From assembly GCA_905221605.1 (NCBI GenBank), contig CAJNDS010001213.1, positions 186,001-250,000 on the forward strand: a DNA stretch of 64,000 bases, read 5' to 3'. Source of the stretch: Symbiodinium natans (Eukaryota > Sar > Dinophyceae > Suessiales > Symbiodiniaceae). Under the pieces are notes generated by a model. That model did not search any database and was not told where the DNA came from. It saw only the letters and a list, made by a program, of their open reading frames with translations. Numbering within the stretch: the first letter of the stretch is position 1; the number at the start of each line of letters is the position of its first letter. A program made the position numbers and the translations under genes. Below, one piece after another: positions 21,986-32,309 of the stretch.

Positions 21986-23860
21986 GTATCAAACGTTGCA
22001 AAGTACACGATAACTCCATGTGGTGCACGGATCCACTCAATTCGGTTTACCATCTTCTCTAAAAGGCCCACAGTTCACATGAACCCAGGCACCTCGTCCA
22101 ATTCACGTCGGAATTGTGGCACCCGCAGCACGACAAACCTTTGATGTTCTGAGTAATCCGTTTCGTGGGGTTTTGTTCCCTGCTTCTGACTGCTCTGGGC
22201 AAGGCATTCACATTCAACTCGAGCCAAGGTGTCAAGTACTTATCAAGTAGAGTTGAATCCCGAAGGTGGACATTCCGAATTCCCCCTTCGTCGGCAGCAC
22301 AACGCCTCACGAAGCTTCAACAACCATCGGTCAGAGCCATCGAAGGTTCAAGACCTGACCATCCCAAACAAGAATGAACTTCTCCAAGAGTCCACAGGTA
22401 GAGGGCCGCCAGCACCAGCGCCACAAAGCTGGGAGCAGCCCAACCCAGGCTGAATCTGCACATCATTTAGCAGGTGCGCGCGCTTCGAATAGCAAGAAGC
22501 AATAGATTGGGCAGCTACGAATCAGAGCCCACCTGTGCGCGAGAAGCCAAGCTACGAAGCAAACGGCTGCTCCCAGCCAGCTGCGGAAGCTCGCCATGAA
22601 AGTGGCTTAAGCTGCGAAGCATGAAGATTGTGGAAGCTGGGTTTAGGGTCCTAGAGCATGGGTCTAAAAGACTTCCTAGTTTGTTGGGGTACGGAAAAAC
22701 ATGAGCACGCCTTCTAAGTCACGAATGCCAGGTCCCTTTTTGTTGAGCGAGATGATGAATACTAGTCGCTGGAGCCATCTGTCATGTAAGGCATGCCGCG
22801 AAGGCAAGGCCTTTGATAAGCAAGCGCTGGAGTTCGAGCAGACTTTGCTCTCTACACCAGCTCAAGTGCACACTGCACACCGGGAATCTTGACATGACTC
22901 TTTGCAAAGAAGTACATTCCGAAACCGATAGGTACCTTGCTGCATTGGCTAGAGTGCTATGCGTGCCAAGGGCAGTACCCAGATCAAACCCTTAAGACGG
23001 CCGTTTCAGCAGGCGCAGTGGCCTGTGGCACGGTGGTCTGGTCGAAAGTGGTGGCGGCGGATCTGAGGATGGTCGAGCCACTCCTGTGTTGCCAAAGGTG
23101 CAAAACACGCCTCACTTGATGCATCATGCCGCTGCGCAGGTGACTGAGGGTGGATCCCTGGAATCATCTGACCATGGGCCTGCAACAGCGAGCAAACTTG
23201 TGAGCACCAAGATCACGAAGGCCGGAGCGTCATTCGAAGAAAAAAAGCTAACTCGCGCATTCGCCATTCGCTGGGCAGGAACGTCTTTGAGAGTCAGCTT
23301 TCTGGGGGTCATAGATATTGCGGCTGGGCCACGATACCCAGTTAATAGGCAAGTAATGGGCAGTAGTGAGCGACCTGTCTCAGGAGACACTGCCCGCAGC
23401 CCAGCCAATGGGGTGTGGGGGCGATGACATGCAGAAGTGGCGAAAGCAGGTTTCCTGAAAAGAGCGGCCAAACTTCCAAAAAGTCACAACCCTAGTCAAG
23501 AAATCCGAAGTAGTAACATGCAACAAAGACACTCAAAGGGTGTGGAGTCGCAGTTCGACTTTGTGCACGGACCCTTGCTCTTGGAAAGCATCCTTTGGAT
23601 TTGGAAACCTTCGCCCCTCGAGCCCCACGTCGGAAGGTGCTCAGCTGTAGTCATGCCAAAGGATCTCGCAGATTCGGCGAATGGTTCACCCCGCCTCTCC
23701 AGACAAGGCCCCAGATGTTTCTGAGCTGAACGAGCTCGACGTCCCCCTCAACGAGGAAGTTCAGGATGGAATAGCCATGTCCCTGGCAGCTCAGGATTTC
23801 AGGTCAGACCTCTTGAACTTCCTATACCACATCCTCTAGGCAGCCAGTGCCTGGACCAAG
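21986..23860. other. No resolved gene; weak minus-strand segments
   Basis: Minus-strand segments near 22310-22180 (NVHLRDSTLLDKYLTPWLEL) and near 23310-23210 (MTPRKLTLKDVPAQRMANAR) look possibly coding but have no supported splice borders. The first may hold 5' exons of the TTC1 gene. Repeats are not evident. Confidence 0.25.
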
Positions 23861-23864
23861 CCAT

Positions 23865-24270
23865 CTACACGAGGGGCTGGCGCCTCTTCATCTGCCTGCC
23901 CTGCAGCATAGTGTGGTGAACATGAGCACTTGCAGCTTGCACCGCAATGGCAGCGAACCAAAACACCCACACAACCAGTTTGCAGCCTGCAAGTCTAAAG
24001 CAAGCAAAGTCATCGTTCAAGCCCACGGCTGCTCCAAAGCCAGGCAGCATGCCTGCAAAGATCCACGCGAGAAGTAGCGCGTTGTGCTCGTGCAGCTCCC
24101 TGGCAATCAAATTCATTGCCTGTGCACAACTGCTACCAGTGCTTTGCACTGATCGCTAGGTTCAAAATGTGCTAGCTGCTGGCCGCTAGCCGCCTCAACA
24201 CTGCCAAGAACTCGTCGCCACGATGCCAGGTGCCTCCTCCGCCAATCAGGATGGCAGACGGCATGAAAAT
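23865..24270 (-). CDS. Possible membrane-protein exons, unrecognised
   Basis: One minus-strand segment (about 24270-24175) reads PSAILIGGGGTWHRGDEFLA then VLRRLAASS and a stop. Downstream (24130-23865) is AMNLIARELHEHNALLLAWI with FAGMLPGFGAAVGLNDDF, and a second hydrophobic stretch, LVVWVFWFAAIAVQAASA. The two hydrophobic helices suggest a membrane protein, but the segments may belong to different genes. No family recognised. Confidence 0.3.
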
Positions 24271-25800
24271 GGAATCATATCTGGAACGATGCAGCCGTGA
24301 AAGTCTTCGATCGTGAGGCTCTGGCCTACTTGTGCCTTTTCTACTCTCACCAGCACTCACCCGCCCATACCCACTTGCGGCTCCCTCTGTCCATTTCAAG
24401 TTCATGTCGACTACCACGCGAAGCCATGTGTCACAGAATCAGACCCAAAACACAAAGCCGCCAGGGCCTATGCGGAGCAATTGGCACTTCAGAGGGCGCA
24501 TCGTGGATGCGCGACCTGCAAGGATACCCAAGCGCTCGGAGCAAAGTCAATCACTTCAGCCGCGCTTGGGCATGAAATCATTCTGTGTGAGCTTCATCTT
24601 TCCACTACGTAAACATATGCTGCCGAGGCTCGGTGCAAAGTGGGAGACGGAGAAGGTGTTCGTGAAGCCGACTCAATTGGAAGGGCATGACCTGTGATGC
24701 CATGCTGTTCTTTGTGATCATTTTTAAGCCGTCGGATGGAACTCCCTCTGATTCGGGTTCCTCCAAAAAACTGTGAACGGGACAGGAAGTCCAAATGCCC
24801 GTTGCTAACGCGGTAACAGCTATAGCAGCTATAGGTCTGCATGTTTTGCCCTTTGCTGCTTTCTTCTTGGCCTTTGTTGCTTTCTGTTGCAAGGCACTGT
24901 TGGGACTGCAAACCTTTTTGGCCAGTTTAATCGGTGATTCTGAGTGATGAAATGGACAGCGAGGATCTTGTCGGAAGCGAAGGCAAGTAGCAACACATCA
25001 TCTTGCTGCAGCACTGGCTTCGTAACGCTTAGTGCCCAACGCCAAGCAGCCCACCAGCCATTGGCTTTTTCCCAATGCATCAGGCTTTCCGCTTGACCTG
25101 CAAGGCACAGGGCCCAGACTTTGAAGTCAGGGGGGGACAACATGGGAAAACATCGGCCACCTGTAAGGGCCGCCAGAACCAAACCAGGATGCGAGCGCTC
25201 CAATGCATCATAGCTTCCACAGAGCTTGGCTAGCCTTAAAGGTTTTCACAGGCCCCCACCGGTCCCACCCTTAGGTCCTTTATAGGTCCCCTTTTCAAGG
25301 CTCAGAAGCAATGTCCCATGTCACCGTGACCATCTGTGAACCTTGATCCAAAGTTGGCTAAGGAGCGCCTTTTCCAACAGCATCACCTGAGTTCTGGGAG
25401 TGCGCTGATCGCAGAAGGCAGCGGAATAAGGCACAAGGCAATGCGACAAAGTCACCCACAAAGGGCGCAGAGAACCGCCAGCCCAGTGCGCCAGCCCGGG
25501 CCCTGATGCGCTTACAGTGGGCATGAAGTCGTCCACCTCACTATGCCACCCTACTCTGTGCGCCGAACAGGAGTGGTAAGATACCAGCTTGACTTTGTGC
25601 AAACTTTGACTTCAACATGCGCGTGCTCTTTCACACAGGGAGGCTGCACAGAAACGATTTTGACTTTGGGTGGGTTGACAAGCGCTCGAAAGAACCGATG
25701 CCACATTCGGATTGAGAATGCTGGGATTGTTGATTTTGAGGCTCATCGTGGGACTGTGGGACTGACGATGTTCACGAAACATGCTCTGTGATATTGTGTG
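24271..25800. other. No resolved gene
   Basis: Minus-strand open segments at 25150-24940 (HWEKANGWWAAWRWALSVTK) and 25560-25325 (DDFMPTVSASGPGLAHWAGG) might be exons. Neither has supported borders or a known family. The poly-Trp character of the first is unusual. Confidence 0.25.
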
Positions 25801-25804
25801 TTTT

Positions 25805-26215
25805 TTACTTCTCACTGAGGATGGAATCGGTGAGGCACAGTGCAGCCGGGCAGCGCAGAGTTCTCTCCATTGCCTTTCCCAGATGTCGAAGAGGTGGAGG
25901 ACGTATTTGCCAGCAGTGACCAGGGGACCGCTCCTCGTGCGCACCAAAACAAAGCAAAAGGCAGCAAGAGCCGGATGCTTCAAGTGCTTCAAGTGCTTCA
26001 AGTGCTTCAAGTGCTTCAAGTGCTTCAAGTGCTTCAAGTGCTTCAAGTGCTTCAAGCCCCAGCTGCCTGAAAAGCCCTTCCACGTGCCCGGGATACTCCC
26101 GGATGGCGGCAAGGATGGACCGAGTGAAGCTGACATCTGCTGGCGCAGGGCTGTTTGCCAACCCGACCTCAAGCGCTTGTAACTTTGGAGGTGCAAGGTG
26201 CCGCTCTTGGTACAA
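25805..26215 (-). CDS. Likely exon carrying an in-frame LEA-type repeat
   Basis: The minus strand reads LALEV-like sequence, then PADVSFTRSILAAIREYPGH and VEGLFRQLG, and runs directly into nine-residue-scale tandem Leu-Glu-Ala triplets encoded by a 9-bp repeat. After the repeat the best-looking frame changes (LVRTRSGPLVTAGKYVLHLF, DIWERQWRELCAARL), which suggests a splice junction or slippage in the repeat. The helical composition before the repeat is convincing; no family is recognised. Confidence 0.35.
   Translation of the reverse strand: MYQERHLAPPKLQALEVGLANSPAPADVSFTRSILAAIREYPGHVEGLFRQLGLEALEALEALEALEALEALEALEALEASGSCCLLLCFGAHEERSPGHCWQIRPPPLRHLGKAMERTLRCPAALCLTDSILSEK
25977..26056. 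repeat. 9-bp tandem repeat (TTCAAGTGC)n
   Basis: About nine perfect head-to-tail copies of TTCAAGTGC. Because the unit is a multiple of three and has no stop in any frame, all frames remain open: minus-strand frames read Leu-Glu-Ala or Leu-Lys-His, plus-strand frames read Phe-Lys-Cys or Gln-Val-Leu. Confidence 0.95.
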
Positions 26216-26230
26216 CAATACAAGAACCAC

Positions 26231-27120
26231 CTATTTCTGCTGGTGCTGACCTGCTTTCCTCACCGGCCTTCCTCCAAAGAGCTATTAACGACTGAAGCGG
26301 CAACTTGTGGCCATAAGCGCCAAGTTGCCCAATCCCAAGTTGCACCAGGCTCCTTACAAGATGCGGGAATCTATTCGTCTTGCACCGCTAAGTCTGCACG
26401 AGTCCATGGAGCCATGAAGCAGCCAAAAAGGCCAGAGGCATCAGCTGCCAGATTGTCCTCATCCGAGGCGCCGTCTCCCGGTCGAGAATCTGAAGGGAGC
26501 GCTGCAACCCTGCAAGAGTCGCCCCAGATCGCCACGTAGCCCTGGCATTGGGATGGGATGGTTCGGCATACGCAGTTACTCGAGACTGGCTTCGGTGGAA
26601 ACGGTTCTTGATCTTCCTGGTACCTGGCCTGGGATGGTCCAGAATATCTTTTCGAGCCTTTAAGACTTCCCAGCTACGGCTGGTCCGACTACCCTCTCCA
26701 TTCCTTGGCCCTGGATGCGCTGGCAGTGAAGTGTGCGACAGGACACCTCGGAATTAAATACCTTAAGAATCCACTTATGTTGCCACTGCTTCGGGCGCTT
26801 GCTGCGCCCACCACTACTGGAACTCGCAAGTACACAAAGGCTTATGCAAATTCAAATCGCATCAACAAAAGTACTGAAAGTTTCGACTTGGCTTCATTTC
26901 AACTCCTCACCTCGCGCTGCGGCGCGGCTGCAATGCTGGCGGCTCGCCCAGCAGTGAAGCAGCATCTGGGGGAAATTCATAGTCCACATAGCGCCGAACC
27001 TCGCCCATTTCGTTAGGGTGTCCGGGTGATCGGGTGCTCGAAACTCAAGTTACAGCGTCGGAATGGCGCTGGTGTGGAATCGGTGTGCTTTTTGAACGAC
27101 TTCAGTGAGTTCGATCATGC
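26231..27120. other. No supportable gene
   Basis: No convincing exon on either strand. Confidence 0.35.
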
Positions 27121-27295
27121 CGTTGCGGCACTGCGTTCTTGAACGTCGCACATGCTTTGTCTTTGGCATCACGTGCATAACGCAGCGGAGCCACTAGAAT
27201 GTGCATGAAGTCGCCACGAGAGGCCTTGGGATCTGCAGCCTCGTCCGGCAACACAAGAGGCTCCAGCACGAGCAAGTGGTCGAAGGCAAAGCTGC
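27121..27295 (-). CDS. Internal exon, product unrecognised
   Basis: An AG acceptor before 27295 and a GC donor after 27121 enclose 57 codons with partial codons at both ends. The peptide begins SFAFDHLLVLEPLVLPDEAA, continues DPKASRGDFMHILVAPLRYA and ends in a Lys-rich part. Composition is clearly protein-like. No family recognised. Confidence 0.45.
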
Positions 27296-27389
27296 CTGAC
27301 ACAAGCTCAGCCGCACTGACGTGGTTCAGCCTTCAGGCACATCAAACTCTGCGACCTGATCATCTGCCATGCCACCTCCTTTTCCGCTT

Positions 27390-27490
27390 AGATTTGCTGC
27401 CCACGAGACATAGCCACGAAGGTTTGGAAACGCTTGTTCCGGATCAGTGCCTGCAGCCTGTCAGAAGTCGAGAAGTTATGGCGAGGTAAA
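27390..27490 (-). CDS. Possible exon, product unrecognised
   Basis: A minus-strand segment reads NFSTSDRLQALIRNKRFQTF then VAMSRGQQI before a stop. It looks coding and lies just upstream in transcription of the 27.1-27.3 kb exon, so both may be one gene. The junction is not resolved. Confidence 0.3.
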
Positions 27491-27659
27491 TGGGCGCTTA
27501 GACTTCTTGCAGACTTCTTGCTTGCGCTGCTTGCAGCTGCTTGCTGTAGGCTTTGTGCCTGGTAGATGAGAACTGGTGGAACACTGCTTCCGGTTGGAGG
27601 CTCTGCAATGCTGGCACCAAGCTGCGTCCCCAAGCACCACCTTACTTGTGGGGGACGGG

Positions 27660-27880
27660 GGGGGGGGGGCGAACGAAAGCGAGTTCAAAGTTCGAGGCAT
27701 GTTCGGACGGGCCTCTGTAAGGAGCTTCCCCTGCGTCCGGGGACCCCGCGGCCCCCCTTCTTATTGGGAGGCCCCCCTTGCCCCACCCTTACGAGGGAAG
27801 GCCACTTACAAAAAGGGCCCTTACGGGGTACGGGCCCTTGCGTAAAGGTCCTCTTACAGGGAGCCTTACGGCTTCCTAGC
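27660..27880. repeat. GC-rich block with short inverted repeats
   Basis: A G12 run (27660-27671) is followed by about 200 bp dense in GGGCCC, CCCCGCGG and TTACGGG/CCCTTACG words. AAGGGCCCTTACGGGG and GTACGGGCCCTTGCG face each other across a few bases and could fold back. No coding signal seen. Confidence 0.5.
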
Positions 27881-28148
27881 TCCCTGTCCGATTCCAGGAT
27901 TTGGGAGTAAAGGTGATCGATTCCAGTACTAACCCGCACCCTTGGGTTGGTACGATACTCCAATAGCTCCACGGGGGCTAGCTTTCGTGATGACTACCCC
28001 AAGTCACACTCAAAATGCTTTCAAAGCATGGCAACAGTATTCTCGGAACCAACTGCTTGCGGCTGATTGGCTTTCCATCTGCCAAAGAGAAATACAGATA
28101 GCTTATCTGCGTGTTCTCGCCTTGGACAGGATCTTTCTGATATGTCGC

Positions 28149-28433
28149 CTTGTCGAAGAGATTGTCCGTCCTGACGGGTTCGGCGATGAGTCCATGCATC
28201 ACCCAGCTACCCAAGAACTGCACTTGGGCACCACCCAGTCACCCAAGGTCCTCTTGTACCCACCATAAAGTGCCGTGATGTGCGGCTGGTAAAACAACGG
28301 TCCAGACAGAATAACTGCATGTGGAATCTCAGCAGCTGCAGCAGCCATGATGACAAGCTCCCCATTCTGTGAATGGAGTGAACGCGTCCCGCCGCGCCAT
28401 CGTGCGCGCACATCGTGCTCATGCTGGGAACGC
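28149..28433 (-). CDS. Two exons of an unrecognised gene
   Basis: Exon 28217-28149 (23 codons, FLGSWVMHGLIAEPVRTDNL then FDK) follows an exon ending at 28275 with GELVIMAAAAAEIPHAVILS then GPLFYQPHIT. The GC donor after ATC ACG and the AG acceptor before TTC TTG join them at phase 0. The downstream exon ends at another GC donor. The 5' border of the first exon is either at 28433 or at an internal AG near 28370. A short hydrophobic Ala-rich strand is the only feature I can name; no family recognised. Confidence 0.45.
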
Positions 28434-28539
28434 CTGCGAGCAGAAAGCGAAATCATTGATTGAAGTCACCTGGATGGCACTTACGAGTGGGGATCCTCCA
28501 CTGAAATGTTGGACAGCTTCGAGTGCGCCTACTTAGGCT

Positions 28540-28690
28540 CTCTGCGATTCGTGAGCTTGAAACACTTTTTCGCGATGCTCGCACAGCCAGCTATCCAATC
28601 CAGACCATAGCTGACCAACTTCTGCCATGACTGGCAAGCCGGCCAACTCAGAAAATGAACATAAACACTGGCCAGCAGAGCACCAGCAGC
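28540..28690 (-). CDS. Possible exon, product unrecognised
   Basis: A minus-strand segment reads SELAGLPVMAEVGQLWSGLD then SWLCEHREK, followed by a GT that could be a donor. Balanced, helical composition. It may be the exon before the 28.1-28.4 kb pair. Confidence 0.35.
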
Positions 28691-29474
28691 AAGCTGATTG
28701 CGCAGAGCGCGGTCTTGGCTTCAAAGCTCAGTACGCCTTGGCCACACTTTGGCAGGGCATGGTTGGGCTACTGCGCAAGTTGCAAAAATTCGCCTAGCGA
28801 GCTTCATGGTCGACAAGGGCGGCTGTTGTTTCATTCCAAGCAGCCTTGCACAAACCAAGTAGCAGCAAGGGTAGCCCCACAGACCTCAGTGTCAGAATCT
28901 AACATGGTCGAAGCATCCTCCCTCACTGTAGTTCTTCTGCCCGCTGATGAATCGCGGTTCCTATCTGAAGCTCGAGGGGCCACAAGCAGCCGCTCTGGGC
29001 CACCGCAGCCCGCTGCCCTGGGCCAACTGCAGTTTCTTGCAATTTTCCCCCTCAAAAGCAGGCATGCCTCACTTTCTTTGTGCGCAGCTTGCGGTGCTGC
29101 AATCCCAGTCAAAAAGAGCCAAGTCACGTACGTAGCTGGTCTAACTGTGATCGCAGCCAGGCTGGCCTGTCGGAAACCATGTAGTGCCTGAGATCAAACA
29201 CGAAGCAGAAGAGGTGAGGTGAGATCACAGAGCGAAGCAGCAAAGCTCGCCAGTCAGGTACGTACACCGTAGGGTTAGATTCTTCGTACACTTCAGGGGC
29301 TTACACAAACTGGCTGCCACTTGCCACAAGGCCCAATCCACCGCTGCTTACAAGACATGGAACACACGCATGCACGCAGCACAGGCACACTTGCTTTTTC
29401 CATTGAAAAACAGCCATGCAAATCAAGCTCGCGGTTCGAACCGCATCCAAAACCTGGGTTGCCAAGTTGCACGC
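28691..29474. other. No resolved exon
   Basis: Open segments exist on both strands (for example plus 28655-29191) but none shows splice signals together with a protein-like composition. Confidence 0.3.
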
Positions 29475-29604
29475 CAGATCCAGCCGCTTTTAGGATGTGC
29501 TCCTTGAGGCCCAAGCCCCAAAACATTGCTCGGCAACAGATTGCAAGACATTCGAAGTTGTATAAGGCTTTGCTAGTCCTCGCCCCTCCCATGGCACCGA
29601 CCAT
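29475..29604 (-). CDS. Internal exon, product unrecognised
   Basis: AG acceptor and GC donor enclose exactly 43 codons plus one base. The peptide starts MVGAMGGARTSKALYNFECL, continues AICCRAMFWGLGLKEHILKA and ends AGS. The Met may or may not be a start. No family recognised. Confidence 0.45.
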
Positions 29605-30388
29605 CTGCTTCCCTATGCGTCCCAACTACGAGGACGAGAAAAAACAAGCTTAGATCTCATCAACTCCCAGTTGCAAGCTGAAGACTGTCAAGCAATTGGT
29701 AGTGAAGCAGCTCTAATCTTTCTCGTCCCTGCCGTCCTGTGTAGATATGCCAAAGGCAATCACCTGGAGTGCCCATGCACAGAATAGCAGGCTTGAATCC
29801 GGTTGGAAGGGGTACTCTGTACATTCTTTGAGTCAGCAGGTCTGCTGCAGCTGCACGGCTAGACCTGCCAGCTTCCTTGGGGTGTCTAAGCAGGACTTTG
29901 ATTGACATATGTGGGAGGGGGACCTCCTTCGTTACATTTCCCCCGCCTGGTCCCTGACTCATAGACCCCCCACCAAGTTACATATGATGTAGCGGTTTCA
30001 GAGGGACGTGCTGGACCACAACCAAACATGTACCCAAAAATGGGGGGGGGGGGGGGGGGGCGGGGCCTGGATGTCGAGGAATCCCCACCCCCCCACCCCA
30101 GATTACATTAACAAAGGGCCCCCGTGTGGTATATGATATATTCGTGGTAAATTACATATTCGTATGTGCATTGAAAGGTCCAGCCAGGTGACACGGAATC
30201 CTTGTTGGACCGCTCTGGACAGCAGTGCCTCGCTTATCTCGATGGACGGCCCCACCCTCGGGAAGGACATGCTGAAACCTACCGTCATGACAGAACAAGC
30301 CACTTGAGGACAGTTCACTGCAGCGGTCGCATACAGTAAATCACCACGTGTGCACCAAACATAGAAACATAGCAAAAGTCTTTACCAA
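29605..30388. other. No supportable gene
   Basis: No exon I can support. Contains the G-run and C-rich block listed separately. Confidence 0.4.
30042..30109. repeat. Poly-G run facing a C-rich block
   Basis: Nineteen consecutive G, then CGGGG, and about 25 bp later CCCCACCCCCCCACCCC. The two arms could pair as a hairpin or form a quadruplex on one strand. Confidence 0.85.
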
Positions 30389-30394
30389 AATAAG

Positions 30395-30830
30395 CAACCT
30401 AACGCAGCCCAGCCTCACCCAACCCTATCCTAGCCTAAGCCCGAACCTCGCCTAACCCAACCTGACCAACCCTGGCTAAACCAACCAACTAAACAGTAGC
30501 CGTCTACCTAACCACCTATCTGATCTAGCCCTACCTTAACCCTAACCTAGCGGATCCTAGCCGAATGTGACCCTAACCTAACCTCACCTTTGACCTGATC
30601 TTTAACCCGGCTCCGAACTTACCAAACCAGAGACGCAACCTGTGTGAAGCCAACTAGCCCAGCCTAACCTGTCTCTCAACCCAACCCTAACCTAACCCTG
30701 ACCTACCCCTAAGGGCCTAAACCAAACTCCCAATCGCTTACCCAACCGTTAATCAAAACTGAACCTGGTCGTAACCTAATCCAACCTGGCCTGACATAGC
30801 CCTTACTTACCCTAACCTAAGAAGACGTGG
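30395..30830. repeat. Degenerate telomere-like (CCTAAC/CCCTAAC) block
   Basis: About 435 bp on the plus strand is built from CCTAAC, CCCAACC, CCCTAACC and close variants with many substitutions. It resembles a decayed interstitial telomeric or subtelomeric array. No coding. Confidence 0.7.
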
Positions 30831-30881
30831 CCAAAGCGTTGAGCCTTCAAATGTGGAAGCAGATCCACGCCAAAAACAGAG

Positions 30882-31172
30882 CTATCTTTTGCGACGCGTT
30901 TTGTGCTTGGCATGGTCTTCTTGGTGGCAACCATGGTCTTCGTGGGGAATCCCGTAGCGTGGCTCAGTGAGGCACAAGGTATTGTTGGTGAGGAACGAGC
31001 CCTTTAGTGAGCCGGAAAAGGCTTGTGACAGAACTAACTGTTGTCCGTGAAAGCCCACATGACAACTGGGCATACGCCTCGAGTATTGAAGCTGACAACC
31101 TGAATTCAAGTCCAATGAGACCTTGTTGAGTCCGAGTGGCAGTTCGAATCCACTTTGTGCCGCCTCATCCAA
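30882..31172 (-). CDS. Hypothetical open frame, possible terminal exon
   Basis: A 96-codon minus-strand frame starts MDEAAQSGFELPLGLNKVSL and ends in a basic tail, HAKHKTRRKR, with a stop. Its composition is plausible for a protein but there is no recognisable domain, and frames this long occur by chance here. Confidence 0.25.
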   Translation of the reverse strand: MDEAAQSGFELPLGLNKVSLDLNSGCQLQYSRRMPSCHVGFHGQQLVLSQAFSGSLKGSFLTNNTLCLTEPRYGIPHEDHGCHQEDHAKHKTRRKR

Positions 31173-31451
31173 GCTGGCCAGTGATGCTGCTGAGTTCCTT
31201 CCAAAGCACGTAGAGTCGTGATGTATTGGGCAACATACGTCTTTTCACATCTTTTCGCTCGTGGAAGTGCCATGGCTAGAACTTGGTGGGTTGTGCTGCA
31301 GTGCACTTCTGAACCTAACGCAGACATGTTCACACAGGATCCTGGACCGAACACACAATGCACTCAGAAAATCGCACAAACAACCTACTGATTTGCAATC
31401 TCAGTTCCCTCTCCACGGCCGGTCGTACATGGCCTCAGCTTATCGGAAGAC

Positions 31452-31605
31452 CGGATTCGGAGACTGGAACTTTGGGTTGCATTCATCTGAGATCTGCTGC
31501 TGAGTGACGAAGATAGCCTTGATCTCAGGGTACTGATTCCTGTGCATCTCATTGTAGAGCTCTACGTCCTCCAGGGGAACTGATGCCTCATGTGCTAGTT
31601 CTTGC
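31452..31605 (-). CDS. Internal exon, product unrecognised
   Basis: AG acceptor and GT donor enclose exactly 51 codons plus one base. The peptide starts QELAHEASVPLEDVELYNEM, has HRNQYPEIKAIFVTQQQISD and ends NPKFQSPNP. The sequence is strongly protein-like. No family recognised. Confidence 0.5.
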
Positions 31606-31949
31606 CTGCGTCCAACAGACATGTCAGATCAGCTGGTCTTCATTCTTAGGCTGGTAGAACTCTCCCACGCGCGCAGCACGTGTGCATTAACTTGTCGTGA
31701 TTCAACCTGTCAGATGGGCACGGACTAGAAAAGAATTGGTCCCAAGAACTCACGGCACGGTCTTGCTCTACACGAAATTTGCAAGAAATGCGGGACAAGT
31801 TGTCGATCTAGACAATCCGGCTTACATTCATGAGCCGTTTCGTGCAGAGGCTCGCAAAATATGTGCAAGTTACAGCAAAAGATAGCGAAAGACGGCATGC
31901 AACTGCGTCAAGATAAAGAGTGAAGAAGCTCGTAATTATAGAATAGGGG

Positions 31950-32102
31950 CTTCCAGAATTTGCCCGGTGCTGCATGACATGCGTCTGCCGCAAATGTTTT
32001 GCTTGAACCCCTCCCGTCCGCGCGCGAAGAATACCACAAAGCCACATCGCCTTGTTGGGCAAGGCCTTCTCTGCGAAGCGCTCGCAACACGACCTCCAGC
32101 AC
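31950..32102 (-). CDS. Possible exon, product unrecognised
   Basis: After an AG acceptor the minus strand reads VLEVVLRALRREGLAQQGDV, then ALWYSSRADGRGSSKTFAAD. A GC after AACAAG (near 32060) could end the exon earlier. No family recognised. Confidence 0.35.
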
Positions 32103-32232
32103 CTCTCGAGTCATGAGGAATTTAAGCACTTCTTCAACCATTCAACCACTCTTGAAAGGGCTTTGCATGGCTTGGCATGGCATCGTTTGTCAGCTCGGCT
32201 GTTTATGAGACAACTCTTCGCCCTGAAAACGC

Positions 32233-32300
32233 CCTGAAAACGCGTGTACGACTCTGGGGGCACTTTCCGATCCATGTCCTTGATCTCGAAAGCAACAAAC
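32233..32300 (-). CDS. Small internal exon, product unrecognised
   Basis: AG acceptor and GC donor enclose 22 codons with single bases at each end, reading FVAFEIKDMDRKVPPESYTR then FQ. The 11-bp word GCCCTGAAAAC is duplicated in tandem right at the donor (32220-32241 region on the plus strand), so two near-identical donor sites lie side by side. Confidence 0.45.
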
Positions 32301-32309
32301 CTGGCCAGC

